A stretch of DNA of 64,000 bases from Pseudomonas kermanshahensis (GCF_014269205.2 NZ_JABWRY020000003.1:1-64000), one strand, 5' to 3'. Counted from the first letter of the stretch, positions 27,339-39,065 are shown. Made by a program: numbers and translations. Notes: generated from the letters alone by a model not told the origin.

Positions 27339-27809
27339 ATGCTCGATAGTTGTCAGAACGCCCAGGAACGCTGGGGTGGGGTTCACAAGCTGATCGACCG
27401 TTGGCTGGAGGAGCGCCATGAACTGGTGCAGGCTTTCCGCGCGTTGCGCGACGCCAAGCCAGCCTTCGCCGACAAGGACAAGAACCGCGATTTTTGCGCG
27501 GTGCTGGTCGACTATGTCTCGGCTTGGCATTTCGAAGTCAGCGAACAGCTGGTCAGTGAAGCCAAGGCCTTCGGCGACACTCGCGGCCTAGAACTGGCCA
27601 CGCAGATCAACCCGCGCATCGATGACAGCACCCAGATCGCGCTGGCATTCAATGACCATTGCGAGAAGGGCGAGTGCACAGACCCCGAGCGCTTCGCCGA
27701 AAAACTGGCCAAGCTGGGCGGCCTGCTGCACGAGCGCTTCGAGCTGGAGGATTGCCTGATCGAGGTGCTGCACAACGCGCACAAGGAAGAGGGCACGGTC
27801 GAAGCCTGA
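27339..27809 (+). CDS. rsd: Anti-sigma-70 factor Rsd/AlgQ
   Basis: A 156-residue helical protein matching Rsd/AlgQ (WGGVHKLIDRWLEERHELVQ, CAVLVDYVSAWHFEVSEQLV). It binds sigma-70 region 4 and shifts RNA polymerase toward alternative sigma factors; in P. aeruginosa AlgQ also affects alginate and siderophore genes. The ATG at 27339 follows AAGGGAAG. The 231 bases upstream have no other gene and should hold its promoter. The position between dsbB and the FKBP/algP genes fits Pseudomonas order. Confidence 0.92.
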   Translation: MLDSCQNAQERWGGVHKLIDRWLEERHELVQAFRALRDAKPAFADKDKNRDFCAVLVDYVSAWHFEVSEQLVSEAKAFGDTRGLELATQINPRIDDSTQIALAFNDHCEKGECTDPERFAEKLAKLGGLLHERFELEDCLIEVLHNAHKEEGTVEA

Positions 27810-27818
27810 GGCGTGGCG

Positions 27819-28469
27819 TCAGTCGCCAACCGCCAGCAGTTCGATCTCGAATACCAAGGGGGTATAGGGCGCGATCAGGTCACCCGCGCCCTCGGCACCG
27901 TAGGCTTGCGCCGACGGAATCACCAGGCGCCATTTCGCGCCTGCATGCATTCGAGGCAACGCCACCCGCCACCCTTCGATCACCGAATCCAGGCTGAACC
28001 ACTGCGGCTGCTGGTTTTGGTCGAACACCGAGCCATCCGGCAACCTGCCCACGTAGCGTACCTGTATCTTGCCACCCGCTTTCGGCTGCGCGCCGGCGCC
28101 GCTTTGCAGTTCGCTGTAAAGCACGCCTTCGGGCAGTTCATGCACACCGGCACGCGCCCGCTCGTTGGCTATGAAGCGTGTTTCCACTGCTTTGAGTTTT
28201 TCTGCCTGAGCCTGCTCGGCGGTGTTGTCGGCCTGCGCTTCATGCTGCTGCAACACAGCCTGCATACGTGCCTTGTCGAGCTTCAGTGGTTGCCCTTGAT
28301 AGGACTGGCGCAGGCCTTCGACCAGGGCGTCCAGTTGCAGCCCCGGCATCTCTTCGCGCAGCCGCTCGCCCAGGCTGGCACCCAGGCTGTAGGCCAGGTC
28401 GTGGTCGTCTGCATTGGCCAGGGCAAAAGGCGCCACCAGGCACAAACCTAAAACAAGAAAACGCGGCAT
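27819..28469 (-). CDS. FKBP-type peptidyl-prolyl isomerase, exported
   Basis: A 216-residue protein. A signal peptide (MPRFLVLGLCLVAPFALANA) precedes an N-terminal dimerisation domain (LAYSLGASLGERL) and a C-terminal FKBP domain (KIQVRYVGRLPDGSVFDQ ... WRLVIPSAQAYGAEGAG, then IELLAV). It would help fold periplasmic proteins. The start at 28469 is preceded by AGGA. It converges on rsd with only nine bases between stops and is divergent from algP. Confidence 0.9.
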   Translation of the reverse strand: MPRFLVLGLCLVAPFALANADDHDLAYSLGASLGERLREEMPGLQLDALVEGLRQSYQGQPLKLDKARMQAVLQQHEAQADNTAEQAQAEKLKAVETRFIANERARAGVHELPEGVLYSELQSGAGAQPKAGGKIQVRYVGRLPDGSVFDQNQQPQWFSLDSVIEGWRVALPRMHAGAKWRLVIPSAQAYGAEGAGDLIAPYTPLVFEIELLAVGD

Positions 28470-28697
28470 GGACAGTTCCTGCGCAATGAGCGGGCCGGGG
28501 CAGCCAACATCGGGGTTGGCCTGTATCTGCCAAATATGAGCAACGCTTAATTCAGCAACTACACTTTCACGGAGCTGCAAGATAACAACTTTGCCCAGGC
28601 ATGCAACGCGGCGTAAATATTACTGTCAACATGCCCTAGCGGCGGTAGCAGCAGAAGCATAGTATGAGCCGCAATCTCGTCAGCCAGGAGGTAAACC

Positions 28698-29732
28698 ATG
28701 TCGGCCAAAAAGAAGCCAGTAAGTACGCCGTTGCACCTGCTCCAGCAACTTTCGGGCAGCCTGCTCGAACATTTGGAAGATGCCTGCTCGCAAGCGCTGG
28801 CTGATGCGGAAAAACTGCTGGCCAAGTTGGAAAAGCAACGTGGCAAGGCACAAGAGAAACTGCACAACGGTCGCCTGAAACTGCAGGACGCGGCCAAGGC
28901 AGGTAAAGCCAAGGCGCAGACCAAGGCACAAAAAGCGATCGGTGAACTTGAAGGGTTGCTCGACTCGCTCAAGGACCGCCAGACCCAGACCCGTACCTAC
29001 ATCCAACAGCTCAAGCGTGATGCCCAGGACAGCCTGAAGCTGGCCCAAGGTGTGGGCAAGGTGCGTGAAGCCGCCAGCAAGGCACTGGACCAGCGCGCCG
29101 TCGCTGCCAAGGCTGCAAAACCAGCTGCTGCTAAAGCACCGGCCAAGGCTGCCAGCAAGCCGGCAGCACGCGCCACGGCCGCCAAACCTGCCGCCAAAGC
29201 ACCTGCAGCCAAGGCGCCGGCCAGAGCTGCTGCCGCCAAGCCAGCCGCCAAAGCCGCTGCCACCAAAGCGCCAGCAAAAGCCGCTGCCGCCAAGGCACCC
29301 GCCAAAACCGCCGCCGCCAAACCTGCGGCCAAGCCAGCCGCTAAAGCCGTCGCTGCCAAAGCACCGGCCAAGGCTGCAGCTGCAAAACCCGCAGCCAAGC
29401 CAGCTGCTGCCAAGGCGCCAGCCAAGGCCGCCGCTGCTAAACCGGCAGCCAAACCTGCAGCGGCCAAAGCCCCGGCCAAACCTGCAGCTGCAAAACCTGC
29501 GGCCAAGCCTGCTGCCAAGCCCGCGGCTGCCGCTAAAGCACCCGCGCGTGCTGCCGCCAAACCGGCTGCAAAACCGGCTGCTGCCAAACCAGCCGCGAGC
29601 AAGCCAGCCGAAACCAAGCCCGCCACGGCTGCCACCAGCGCGCCTGCCGCCGCGACCAACTCGGCCAGCCCGGCCGCAGCACCGTCGGCACCCGCCAGCA
29701 CCCCGGCTCAGGCGCCGTCTTCGGCATCCTGA
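28698..29732 (+). CDS. algP: Histone H1-like regulator AlgP
   Basis: A 344-residue protein. The N-terminal 130 residues are a charged coiled-coil (SLLEHLEDACSQALADAEKL ... RDAQDSLKLAQGVGKVREA). From about residue 135 the protein is almost only K-P-A-A type repeats, then a Ser/Ala/Pro tail. AlgP (AlgR3) is a DNA-binding, histone-like protein that influences alginate genes in P. aeruginosa. The start follows GGAGG. The 3' end overlaps the convergent TIGR02444 gene by 25 bases. Confidence 0.92.
   Translation: MSAKKKPVSTPLHLLQQLSGSLLEHLEDACSQALADAEKLLAKLEKQRGKAQEKLHNGRLKLQDAAKAGKAKAQTKAQKAIGELEGLLDSLKDRQTQTRTYIQQLKRDAQDSLKLAQGVGKVREAASKALDQRAVAAKAAKPAAAKAPAKAASKPAARATAAKPAAKAPAAKAPARAAAAKPAAKAAATKAPAKAAAAKAPAKTAAAKPAAKPAAKAVAAKAPAKAAAAKPAAKPAAAKAPAKAAAAKPAAKPAAAKAPAKPAAAKPAAKPAAKPAAAAKAPARAAAKPAAKPAAAKPAASKPAETKPATAATSAPAAATNSASPAAAPSAPASTPAQAPSSAS
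29097..29640 (+). repeat. algP: KPAA-coding degenerate tandem repeats in algP
   Basis: About 540 bases of degenerate 12-18 base units encoding AAKPAAKAPA-type motifs. Synonymous codon variation is high, but several near-identical blocks exist, which makes copy-number change by recombination or slippage plausible. Confidence 0.85.
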
Positions 29733-30190
29733 AGCGCTGCCGCCGCGACGCGCAATTGATGCAGCGCGCGGTGATCTTGGGCCTGGTCCGGCGCTAGCCG
29801 GGCCAGCCAGTCGTCCGTGGGCTCGTGCGAGTCCGCGGGCCACTGTTGCGAGCACGCCTGCAGGCGTTCCAGCAAGGCCTTCTCGGCCTGCAATTCCAAC
29901 CCCTTTACTTGCTCACGCAACGCTGCCAACTGCGCATCGTTGTGCGCTGCCGTGCGCCATTGCTGGCGCAGGTTACGCAATGGCGTCACCACCTCACGCT
30001 GCCAAGGTTCGGCAATGTCGCGCAGGGCTTGTGCGCGCTCACCTGTCGCGGCCACGCCGCGTGCTTGCAGCCAGGTGCCGCAGAGCAACAGGCAAACGTC
30101 ACCGCCCAACGCTTGCACGTCAAGGCAGGCCTCTTCCACGCCGGCCCTGGCATACAAGGCCAGGGCGTGATTCCACAGGTCGGTGTACAT
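29708..30190 (-). CDS. TIGR02444-family protein
   Basis: A 160-residue soluble helical protein (MYTDLWNHALALYARAGVEE ... CLLLCGTWLQARGV), matching the TIGR02444 family of unknown function found near algP in pseudomonads. The ATG at 30190 has GAGTGG five bases upstream and is preferred over a GTG at 30202. It converges on and overlaps the algP end, and is divergent from the ABC-F gene by 50 bases. Confidence 0.8.
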   Translation of the reverse strand: MYTDLWNHALALYARAGVEEACLDVQALGGDVCLLLCGTWLQARGVAATGERAQALRDIAEPWQREVVTPLRNLRQQWRTAAHNDAQLAALREQVKGLELQAEKALLERLQACSQQWPADSHEPTDDWLARLAPDQAQDHRALHQLRVAAAALQDAEDGA

Positions 30191-30240
30191 GATTCCACTC
30201 ACGCTACGGGCCGAGGAAGCTGGTAGACTCCGCGACCATC

Positions 30241-32151
<1,911 letters not shown>

Positions 32152-32196
32152 GGCTGAGGTCTTTGGGGCGTAGGGCGGGAGCCTTTTAACGCTTGT

Positions 32197-32356
32197 GAGA
32201 TCGAGCGCCGCCCATGCGGCGCTTCGCAGCACAAGGCTGCTCCTACATCTGTTCGTGTCAGGCGCAAAGGGGGCTCGCGCCCATGCCACAGGAATAACTG
32301 GCCCGTGTAGGAGCAGCCTTGTGCTGCGAAGCGCCGCGCGGGCGGCGCTCAATCTC
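32197..32356. repeat. Composite REP inverted repeat
   Basis: Arms 32197-32246 and 32307-32356 join two REP classes: an outer GAGATCGAGCGCCGCC unit as at 15202, and an inner GCAGCACAAGGCTGCTCCTAC unit as at 19594. It fills most of the 315-base gap between the ABC-F and LysE genes. An AT-rich stretch at 32380-32450 probably holds the LysE promoter. Confidence 0.85.
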
Positions 32357-32466
32357 AACAGCACCCAACAACCCAAACCCTAAACAAATCTGCAAAATTC
32401 GCTGGTTATTTTTTCGCCAACATCTTAGCTTAACGTTTTGCAACATATGTTTGAGCGAGGTGTGTG

Positions 32467-33099
32467 ATGTCGATGGAAGTGTGGTTGGGCTTCTTTGCCG
32501 CGTGTTGGGTGATCAGCCTTTCACCGGGGGCCGGGGCGATTGCCTCGATGTCCAGCGGCCTGCAGTACGGTTTCTGGCGCGGTTACTGGAACGCGCTAGG
32601 CCTGCAGATTGGCCTGATCGTACAGATCGCCATCATCGCCGCCGGCGTCGGCGCCATCCTCGCCGCTTCCGCCACCGCCTTTACGGTGATCAAGTGGTTT
32701 GGCGTTGCCTACCTGGTCTACCTGGCCTACAAGCAATGGCGCGCGCTGCCGATGGACATGAGCGAAGAGTCTGCCGTACGCCCGATCGGCAAACCGCTGA
32801 GCCTGGTGTTCCGTGGTTTTCTGGTCAACGTCAGCAACCCTAAGGCACTGGTTTTCATGCTGGCGGTGCTGCCGCAGTTCATCAACCCACATGAGGCCCT
32901 GCTGCCGCAGTACGTGGCCATTACCGTCACCATGATCACCGTCGACATGCTGGTGATGGCGGGCTATACCGGCCTGGCTTCGCGGGTGCTGCGCCTGCTG
33001 CGTACACCCAAACAGCAGAAGCGGCTGAACCGCACCTTTGCCGGGTTGTTCATCGGCGCGGCAACCTTCCTCGCGACCCTGCGTCGCGCGCCTGTCTGA
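32467..33099 (+). CDS. LysE/RhtB-family amino-acid exporter
   Basis: A 210-residue membrane protein with six hydrophobic helices and the family motif LSPGAGA near residue 18. The central loop motif is NPKALVFMLAVLPQF. Members export amino acids or homoserine lactones; the substrate is not predictable. The ATG at 32467 has AGCGAGG at a good distance; ATG 32473 is possible. It is monocistronic and ends at a strong bidirectional hairpin. Confidence 0.87.
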   Translation: MSMEVWLGFFAACWVISLSPGAGAIASMSSGLQYGFWRGYWNALGLQIGLIVQIAIIAAGVGAILAASATAFTVIKWFGVAYLVYLAYKQWRALPMDMSEESAVRPIGKPLSLVFRGFLVNVSNPKALVFMLAVLPQFINPHEALLPQYVAITVTMITVDMLVMAGYTGLASRVLRLLRTPKQQKRLNRTFAGLFIGAATFLATLRRAPV

Positions 33100-33107
33100 C
33101 AGGCCAT

Positions 33108-33129
33108 CGGGGGTGCACAAGCACCCCCG
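33108..33129. terminator. Bidirectional terminator hairpin between LysE and slipin genes
   Basis: CGGGGGTGC-ACAA-GCACCCCCG forms a perfect 9-bp stem between two convergent stops, followed by GTTATTT on the plus strand. Confidence 0.8.
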
Positions 33130-33130
33130 G

Positions 33131-33883
33131 TTATTTCGGCTTTTCCACAAAGCCCTTGAGCAAATCCAGCGGCAGTGGAAAGACGATGGTCGAGCTTTTG
33201 TCCCCGGCAATCGCCCCCAGCGTCTGCATGTAGCGCAACTGCATCGCCCCTGGCTCCTTGCTGAGCATCTGCGCCGCCTGCATCAGTTTTTCGGACGCCT
33301 GCAACTCCCCTTCGGCATGGATCACCTTGGCCCGTCGCTCACGTTCGGCCTCGGCCTGGCGCGCGATGGCACGCACCATCGATTCGTTGAGGTCGACGTG
33401 CTTGATCTCGACATTGGCCACTTTGATGCCCCAGGCATCGGTTTGCGCGTCCAGCACCTGGCGGATATCGGCATTCAGTTGCTCGCGCTCGGCCAGCAGC
33501 TCGTCCAGCTCATGCTTGCCAAGCACGGCGCGTAAGGTGGTCTGGGCCAGCTGGCTGGTAGCGACGAGAAAGTCTTCGACCTGAATGATCGCTTTTTGTG
33601 GGTCGAGCACGCGAAAGTACAGCACGGCATTGACCTTGACCGAGACGTTGTCGCGGGTGATCACGTCCTGCGGCGGTACATCCAGCACGACCGTGCGCAG
33701 ATCGACCCGAACCATCTGCTGGATGACCGGGATCAGCAGGATCAACCCCGGCCCTTTCACCTGCCAGAACCGTCCCAGCTGGAACACCACGCCGCGCTCG
33801 TACTCGCGCAAGATCCGGAACGCCGACAGCAACAACACGCCCAGCAGCATCAGCAGGGCGCCGAAACCCAATTGCATGAACAT
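33131..33883 (-). CDS. Slipin / SPFH-band 7 membrane protein
   Basis: A 250-residue stomatin-like protein. One N-terminal membrane helix ([18 protein letters not shown]) is followed by the band-7 domain ([20 protein letters not shown]) and a C-terminal coiled coil ([20 protein letters not shown]). It is encoded directly downstream of an NfeD-type protease, the conserved STOPP pairing in bacteria and archaea. I chose ATG 33883, which has AAGGAG seven bases upstream; ATG 33889 overlaps the NfeD stop but sits too close to that site. Confidence 0.9.
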   Translation of the reverse strand: MFMQLGFGALLMLLGVLLLSAFRILREYERGVVFQLGRFWQVKGPGLILLIPVIQQMVRVDLRTVVLDVPPQDVITRDNVSVKVNAVLYFRVLDPQKAIIQVEDFLVATSQLAQTTLRAVLGKHELDELLAEREQLNADIRQVLDAQTDAWGIKVANVEIKHVDLNESMVRAIARQAEAERERRAKVIHAEGELQASEKLMQAAQMLSKEPGAMQLRYMQTLGAIAGDKSSTIVFPLPLDLLKGFVEKPK

Positions 33884-33885
33884 CG

Positions 33886-35235
33886 TCATTCTCCTTGGGC
33901 CGCAGGTGCAGCAGCGCTGACCTCCAGCATCACGCCACGGCGCGCCGTGACTCGCACGTGTTGGCCAGGCTGCAGTGGCGTCGCGCACTGAACCTGCCAC
34001 TGTTCGCCCTGCGCCTGCACCGAACCGCAGAACGGGTTGTCTGCCAGCACCTGAGTGACCGTGACCAGGCTCCCGACCAAGCCGGCATCGCCGCTCACCA
34101 GGGCGCGCTTGCGCGCTTTCAGGGCCATGCCCAGCACGCCACCGATGAGCAGCGCCGACAGCACTGCCAGGCTGGCGATCAAGGGCAAGGGGATGCCGAA
34201 CCCAGGCACGTCGGTGTCCATCAAAATCACTGCGCCGACCACGAAGGCCACGATGCCGCCAAAGCCGACCACGCCAAAGCTGGGCAAGAACGCCTCGGCA
34301 ATCATGAACGCCAGCCCGAGCAGGATCAGCGCCACCCCGGCGTAGCTCACCGGCAGCAATTGCAGGGCATACAGCGCCAGTAATAGGCAGATACCGCCGA
34401 TCACGCCGCCTACGGTGGAGCCGGGGCTCATGAACTCGAACAGCAGGCCGTACACGCCGACCATGATCAGGATCAGCGCCACGCTGGGGTTGGTGATGAC
34501 CGCCAGCAGGCGTGTGCGCCAGTCCGGCAGATGTTCGACCAGGCTGGCTGCGCGGGTGTGCATCTGCTGCGGCTGGCCGGCAGCGTCCAGTGTTTTGCCG
34601 TCGAGTTGGCGCAGCAGGTCGGGCAGGTCAGTCGCCACGAGGTCGACCACCTTCAGCCGCAACGCCTCGCTGGCCGACAAACTGACGGCTTCGCGCACGG
34701 CCTGCTCTGCCCAATCGGCATTGCGCCCGCGCAGCTGCGCCAGGCCGCGTATGTAGGCAGCAGCGTCATTGACCTGCTTGCGGGCGAGGGTTTGTTCATC
34801 ACCACTGGGCTTGGCCTTGTCGTCCTTGGGCATGCCCGGGGGGCCGCCGATCTGCACCGGGGTGGCCGCGCCCAGGTTGGTCCCGGGGGCCATGGCTGCG
34901 ACATGGCTGGCATAAAGGATGTAAGTGCCAGCGCTAGCGGCCCGTGCACCGCTGGGCGCGACGAAGCTGGCAACCGGCACGGGGCTGGCGAGGATGGCCT
35001 TGATCATCTGGCGCATGGCGCTGTCCAGGCCACCAGGGGTATCCATGCGGATGACCACCAGTTGCGCGCCTTGTGCATGGGCCTGGTCCAGGCTGCGCAC
35101 CAGGTAGTCGGCACTGGCCGGGCCGATGGCATCGTCGATGCTCAACACCCAGACGGCACCGGGCGCTGCCTGGCTGCCCGGTGCCAGCCCAAGCAGCATC
35201 AACAGCAACAGCCAGCGCCACCAGCGAGCGGCCAC
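33886..35235 (-). CDS. NfeD-family membrane serine protease (ClpP-like)
   Basis: A 449-residue protein. A signal sequence ([15 protein letters not shown]) precedes a ClpP-class protease domain (residues ~28-230) with likely catalytic serine in [14 protein letters not shown], then four or more membrane helices (~245-375), and a C-terminal OB-fold NfeD domain. NfeD1b proteases cleave stomatin partners in archaeal homologues; here the slipin gene follows with overlapping signals. The start is GTG, preceded by GAGGTGA. Confidence 0.9.
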   Translation of the reverse strand: MAARWWRWLLLLMLLGLAPGSQAAPGAVWVLSIDDAIGPASADYLVRSLDQAHAQGAQLVVIRMDTPGGLDSAMRQMIKAILASPVPVASFVAPSGARAASAGTYILYASHVAAMAPGTNLGAATPVQIGGPPGMPKDDKAKPSGDEQTLARKQVNDAAAYIRGLAQLRGRNADWAEQAVREAVSLSASEALRLKVVDLVATDLPDLLRQLDGKTLDAAGQPQQMHTRAASLVEHLPDWRTRLLAVITNPSVALILIMVGVYGLLFEFMSPGSTVGGVIGGICLLLALYALQLLPVSYAGVALILLGLAFMIAEAFLPSFGVVGFGGIVAFVVGAVILMDTDVPGFGIPLPLIASLAVLSALLIGGVLGMALKARKRALVSGDAGLVGSLVTVTQVLADNPFCGSVQAQGEQWQVQCATPLQPGQHVRVTARRGVMLEVSAAAPAAQGE

Positions 35236-35334
35236 CTGTCGTCACCTCGTTCGTCTCTATTACACAAGTTTAGTCATGCCTGCCGGGCCAAGGCCTAAAA
35301 TTGAAGATTGGGGGCGCAATACCGGAGGTGCATC

Positions 35335-35793
35335 ATGCGTATGGCAAAGACCCTGCAGGCTCGCCTGGACAAGGCCAACTGCGACTACGACATCATTCCC
35401 CATCCACATTCGGCCACCAGCCTGGAGTCGGCACGCACGGCCGGTGTACCCGCTGAGCGGGTCGCCAAGTCGGTGGTGCTCGATGACCGGCATGGCAACT
35501 ACATCCTGGCCGTGCTACCGGCCAACCGGCATCTGGACATGAGCAAGGTGCGCATGTCGGGCGCCTGGCAACTGACCCGCGAAAGCGGCCTGCCGACGCT
35601 GTTCGGCGATTGCGAACGCGGCGCAGTGCCGGCACTTGGCGATGCCTACGATATGAAAATGCTGCTCGACCCGACCCTTACCCGGCAAGGTGATGTCTAC
35701 CTGGAGGCGGGTGACCACGATCACCTGATCCACATGAGCATGGAGCAGTTCATGAAACTGGTACCGCACGCCGAAGTGCGTGAGCTGTGCTGA
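35335..35793 (+). CDS. YbaK/EbsC-type aminoacyl-tRNA deacylase domain protein
   Basis: A 152-residue single-domain protein of the YbaK/ProX fold. The conserved lysine is in ERVAKSVVL, and the late conserved region is FGDCERGAVPALGDAYDMKM. Members hydrolyse mischarged aminoacyl-tRNAs; which one is unknown. The ATG follows GGAGGTG by four bases. It is divergent from the NfeD gene and precedes the DUF2789 gene, possibly co-transcribed. Confidence 0.88.
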   Translation: MRMAKTLQARLDKANCDYDIIPHPHSATSLESARTAGVPAERVAKSVVLDDRHGNYILAVLPANRHLDMSKVRMSGAWQLTRESGLPTLFGDCERGAVPALGDAYDMKMLLDPTLTRQGDVYLEAGDHDHLIHMSMEQFMKLVPHAEVRELC

Positions 35794-35854
35794 TGTTCTC
35801 AAGCCAACGCCGGGCGGGCGTCGTGGACGGCCTGACCGGCTTTTAGGAGGAATC

Positions 35855-36097
35855 ATGGAAGCACCGACCCATCCATTCGCCGAGCTGTTCAAACAGCTGG
35901 GCTTGCCTGACGATGCTTTGAGTATCGATCAATTCATCACCAGCCACTCGCCGCTGCAAAACGAGATCAAGCTGGTCGATGCCCCGTTCTGGACCGATGC
36001 CCAGCGCAACTTCCTCAAGGACAGCATCAACGAAGATGCTGATTGGGCAGTCCCTTTCGACCAACTCAACGAGGCGTTGCGCCGCCCCCGAAAATAA
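35855..36097 (+). CDS. DUF2789 protein
   Basis: An 80-residue protein beginning MEAPTHPFAELFKQLGLPDD, with WTDAQRNFLKDSINEDADW, matching DUF2789 (function unknown). The ATG at 35855 lies four bases after TAGGAGG, a very strong ribosome site that decides this start over the upstream frame. Confidence 0.85.
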   Translation: MEAPTHPFAELFKQLGLPDDALSIDQFITSHSPLQNEIKLVDAPFWTDAQRNFLKDSINEDADWAVPFDQLNEALRRPRK

Positions 36098-36166
36098 AGC
36101 GCCGAGCGGCACCTGACGAGTGATTGGCCGTTGCTATGCTCAGGAAAACAATAAGGGGATAGCGCG

Positions 36167-36805
36167 ATGAAAGATCCCTACGCACCAGGGTTCTGGTGCT
36201 CCGTGACGATCCTGGGCACGCTGACGGCCAGTTACTTCTATGGCATCAGGCAGACGCAACAGATGAACCAGGCGGTGCAGTTTCTCTACGCCGCCGCCGC
36301 GGTCACCGTGGCGGTTGCGCTGGTGGCGCTGACCTGGATCGCCTGGCAACAGTTGCGCCTGAACAAGCGTGAGGTGATCCAGGGGCGAACGTTGCTGACC
36401 ATCTGGAACACCAAGGTTGCCCTGCGCCGGGTCGAAACGGTATTCGACCGCTATTTCTGGGGCAGCTACTGGCACTCAGGGCGCACCTTCGAAGAAGTCA
36501 TGGGTGAGCTCAAGGGCACCCCGCTGGAGCAAAGCCTGGACGCCTTAAAGCGCCAGTGCCGGGCGCTCGACCGCGAGATCCACGATCACCACCACCACTG
36601 GCTGGCCAACGCACGGGACCTCTCCAGTGTGGCGGCGGCCATGGCCCGCGAACGCTACCAGCTCGACCTGGGCGAGCCGACGAGCACGGGCAATGGCACC
36701 ACTGCCGTGCTCAACCGCGACCTTGAAGTGCTGGTGTACACTTGGTCGGCGCGCCTGCGCAGCTTCGACCACCAACTGGACGAACTGGAGCGCGCCTACC
36801 ACTGA
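36167..36805 (+). CDS. Hypothetical membrane protein
   Basis: A 212-residue protein with two N-terminal hydrophobic helices (WCSVTILGTLTASYFYG and FLYAAAAVTVAVALVALTWIA), followed by a cytoplasmic region with a coiled-coil tendency at the C-terminus (LEVLVYTWSARLRSFDHQLDELERAYH). No family recognised. The start follows AAGGGGATAG. It converges on the CBS gene with six bases between stops. Confidence 0.72.
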   Translation: MKDPYAPGFWCSVTILGTLTASYFYGIRQTQQMNQAVQFLYAAAAVTVAVALVALTWIAWQQLRLNKREVIQGRTLLTIWNTKVALRRVETVFDRYFWGSYWHSGRTFEEVMGELKGTPLEQSLDALKRQCRALDREIHDHHHHWLANARDLSSVAAAMARERYQLDLGEPTSTGNGTTAVLNRDLEVLVYTWSARLRSFDHQLDELERAYH

Positions 36806-36811
36806 GGCGGT

Positions 36812-37249
36812 TTACTCGCCGCGGATGTACTGCTCCAACTGCAGGATCAGGTTGGCCTGTTCGGCGATGGTTTCCTTCACCAGGTCGCCAATCGACAACA
36901 GGCCCAGCAGTTCGCCATTACTGACCACCGGCAGGTGACGCAGGTGCAGGTTGGTCATCTGGTTCATGCAATATTCCAGATTGTGCTTGGGTTCCACGGT
37001 AATCACCGGGGCGCTCATGATCTCGCGTACCGGCGTTGCCGCTGACGAACGGCCTTTGAGCACCAGCTTGCGGGCATAATCACGCTCACTGACGATGCCG
37101 ATCACCTGGTTGTTCTCCACCACGGGCAGCGCACCGATATTTTTCTCCGCCAGCAGTTTAAGGGCGTCCAGTACCGAGTCGTCCGGGCCGATGGTGTAAA
37201 CGGTCTGGTGCTTCGACTTGGTCTTGAGGATTTGTTCGACGTTTTTCAT
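36812..37249 (-). CDS. CBS-domain pair protein
   Basis: A 145-residue protein that is almost entirely two CBS motifs (residues ~15-70 and ~78-135), for example DALKLLAEKNIGALPVVENN and HLRHLPVVSNGELLGLLSIGD. Such pairs bind adenosyl ligands and regulate partners. The start at 37249 follows AGAGG. Confidence 0.88.
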   Translation of the reverse strand: MKNVEQILKTKSKHQTVYTIGPDDSVLDALKLLAEKNIGALPVVENNQVIGIVSERDYARKLVLKGRSSAATPVREIMSAPVITVEPKHNLEYCMNQMTNLHLRHLPVVSNGELLGLLSIGDLVKETIAEQANLILQLEQYIRGE

Positions 37250-37505
37250 ACGGGCCTCTGCGGGTGGAAAAAGCGCTGTCTCAATGTAAATAAAGCATCC
37301 GGCACGGCGCTCTGCACGGCAATGCAGGAAACGGCATGGAGGCGATTGAAAAACGTCATGGTTGAATCGATTGTGTACCAAGCACCCCGGCAAGCCGTGT
37401 ATCCGGCGCTGGAGATGCTTACCTGGGTGGGGCAAAATCCCCGGTAATCTGTGACAATGCATGTCAAGTTGCCATCATCCAGACCTGTTTCGGCAAGGAG
37501 CCGCA

Positions 37506-39065
37506 ATGCAAAGCATGTTTCGCCTCACAGCGCTCAGTTGCGCCTTCATCACCGCTGCCGGTTGCAGCAGCCAACAAATCGACAATATCTCCAAGAGCGT
37601 TAAAGACATTGGCAGGGACTACGGCATGCCCGTGCTCTGTGGTGTCGGGGTTGTCGCCGGGGGCGCTGCCGGTTATGCCCTTAAAGGCAAGGACGGCATC
37701 TTGCCGGGCGTTGCAGTCGGCGGCACGTTGGGGTGCATCGCCGGTTATGTCTGGCAGTCGCGCTTGCAGGAGCTTGACCGCATCGCCAAGGAAGAGAACC
37801 TGAAGATCACCACCGAGAAGTTGACCGTTGCCTCGGCTGCGGTGGTGACCGCCGTCCCTGAACAGGCGGGCCTGGTGACCCAGATCGAAGACACCGGGAT
37901 GTTCGCCACTGGCTCCGACCAACTGACCCCCAACGGCCAGCGCGCCGTGGCCAAGCTGGCGCAGATGTATGCCAAGCCGGCCGCCACCGACAAGCAGGCC
38001 GCCGCCAAGGAGGCGCAGGCACGTCGCTTGTTGATCGTTGGCCACAGCGATGCCGTGGGCAATGCCGATTTCAACCAGAAGCTGTCCGAGCGCCGCGCCA
38101 AGACCGTGGGCAAGGTCATGCTGCAGGCCGGCATCCCGGCCAGTGCCATCTATTACCAAGGCGCCGGGGCATCGCGCCCGATTGCCGATAACAGCGACCC
38201 GTTGCTGCGTGGCCAGAACCGCCGTGTGGAAATCGTCGAGCTGGCCAACGAACAGGCCCTGGTAATGCGCGCCCAGGCAGAAGCGGGTAACACCCGCTAC
38301 CTGCACTACGGCACCTCGACCGCTGCCAAGCCTCGGCAGGCGACCACTACCGCACACGCGAGCAGCAAGCCTGCCGCAAGCAAGCCGACCACGGCACAGC
38401 GCACGCCGGCCACGGCCAGCAGTACCGCCAGCGCAACCACCAGTACCACCAGCACCAGCACCGCGAAGGCTGTTGCAGCTGTGCGTCCGCAGGTCGATTT
38501 CGCCGGTACCCCCGTGGCCAACTACAGCTGGACCATGGCGCAGAATATCAAGCCGAAACAGAGTGGCTTCACGCTGATCAGCAGCGCCTACGCCGCGCAG
38601 ATGCCGATGTCCAGCTGCGAGGCCGACCGCCCACGCAATGCCGGCGAAGTGCTGAGCATGGTCAACGACCAACCTTTGCAGCGCCGCGCCACCAAGGACT
38701 ACCTGCCGGGTTACAACAACCGGGTCTGGGCCAACCTGGTCAACGGGCACCTGGTGACCGTGTCGCCGGTATCGATCTTGCGTGAGAACGCCATGGTCGA
38801 CCGCCAGCCGATTCTGCAGTTGGTCGAAGACTACAAACAGCCTACGCAGCACAAACCACGCACCATGAAGGCCGTGGCCAACACCTATGAAGGCGAAAGC
38901 GAAGTGCTCTACCGGGTCTTCGCCAGCGATGCCCAGGCATCGATTTCGTGCATGGACATCGTGTTCAGCAAAGGCAACGCCGAGGTCAGCCAAGGTGCCT
39001 TGTTCTATGCCGCCGGCAGTGACGCGTTCGTCGCTTCCTACAAGCCGATCCCGGCTACCAAATAA
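37506..39065 (+). CDS. OmpA-like lipoprotein, first gene of an uncharacterised envelope operon
   Basis: A 519-residue protein. The signal peptide ends in a lipobox (TAAGC, lipidated C20). A glycine-zipper segment is at residues ~45-85 (GVGVVAGGAAGYALKGKDG), then an OmpA C-terminal peptidoglycan-binding domain at ~125-245 (GHSDAVGNADFNQKLSERRA, GQNRRVEIVEL). A Thr/Ser/Ala-rich linker (~260-330) leads to an unassigned C-terminal domain of about 180 residues. AAGGAG sits six bases before the ATG. It would anchor to the outer membrane and grip the cell wall; the two following genes are close and in the same direction. Confidence 0.85.
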   Translation: MQSMFRLTALSCAFITAAGCSSQQIDNISKSVKDIGRDYGMPVLCGVGVVAGGAAGYALKGKDGILPGVAVGGTLGCIAGYVWQSRLQELDRIAKEENLKITTEKLTVASAAVVTAVPEQAGLVTQIEDTGMFATGSDQLTPNGQRAVAKLAQMYAKPAATDKQAAAKEAQARRLLIVGHSDAVGNADFNQKLSERRAKTVGKVMLQAGIPASAIYYQGAGASRPIADNSDPLLRGQNRRVEIVELANEQALVMRAQAEAGNTRYLHYGTSTAAKPRQATTTAHASSKPAASKPTTAQRTPATASSTASATTSTTSTSTAKAVAAVRPQVDFAGTPVANYSWTMAQNIKPKQSGFTLISSAYAAQMPMSSCEADRPRNAGEVLSMVNDQPLQRRATKDYLPGYNNRVWANLVNGHLVTVSPVSILRENAMVDRQPILQLVEDYKQPTQHKPRTMKAVANTYEGESEVLYRVFASDAQASISCMDIVFSKGNAEVSQGALFYAAGSDAFVASYKPIPATK

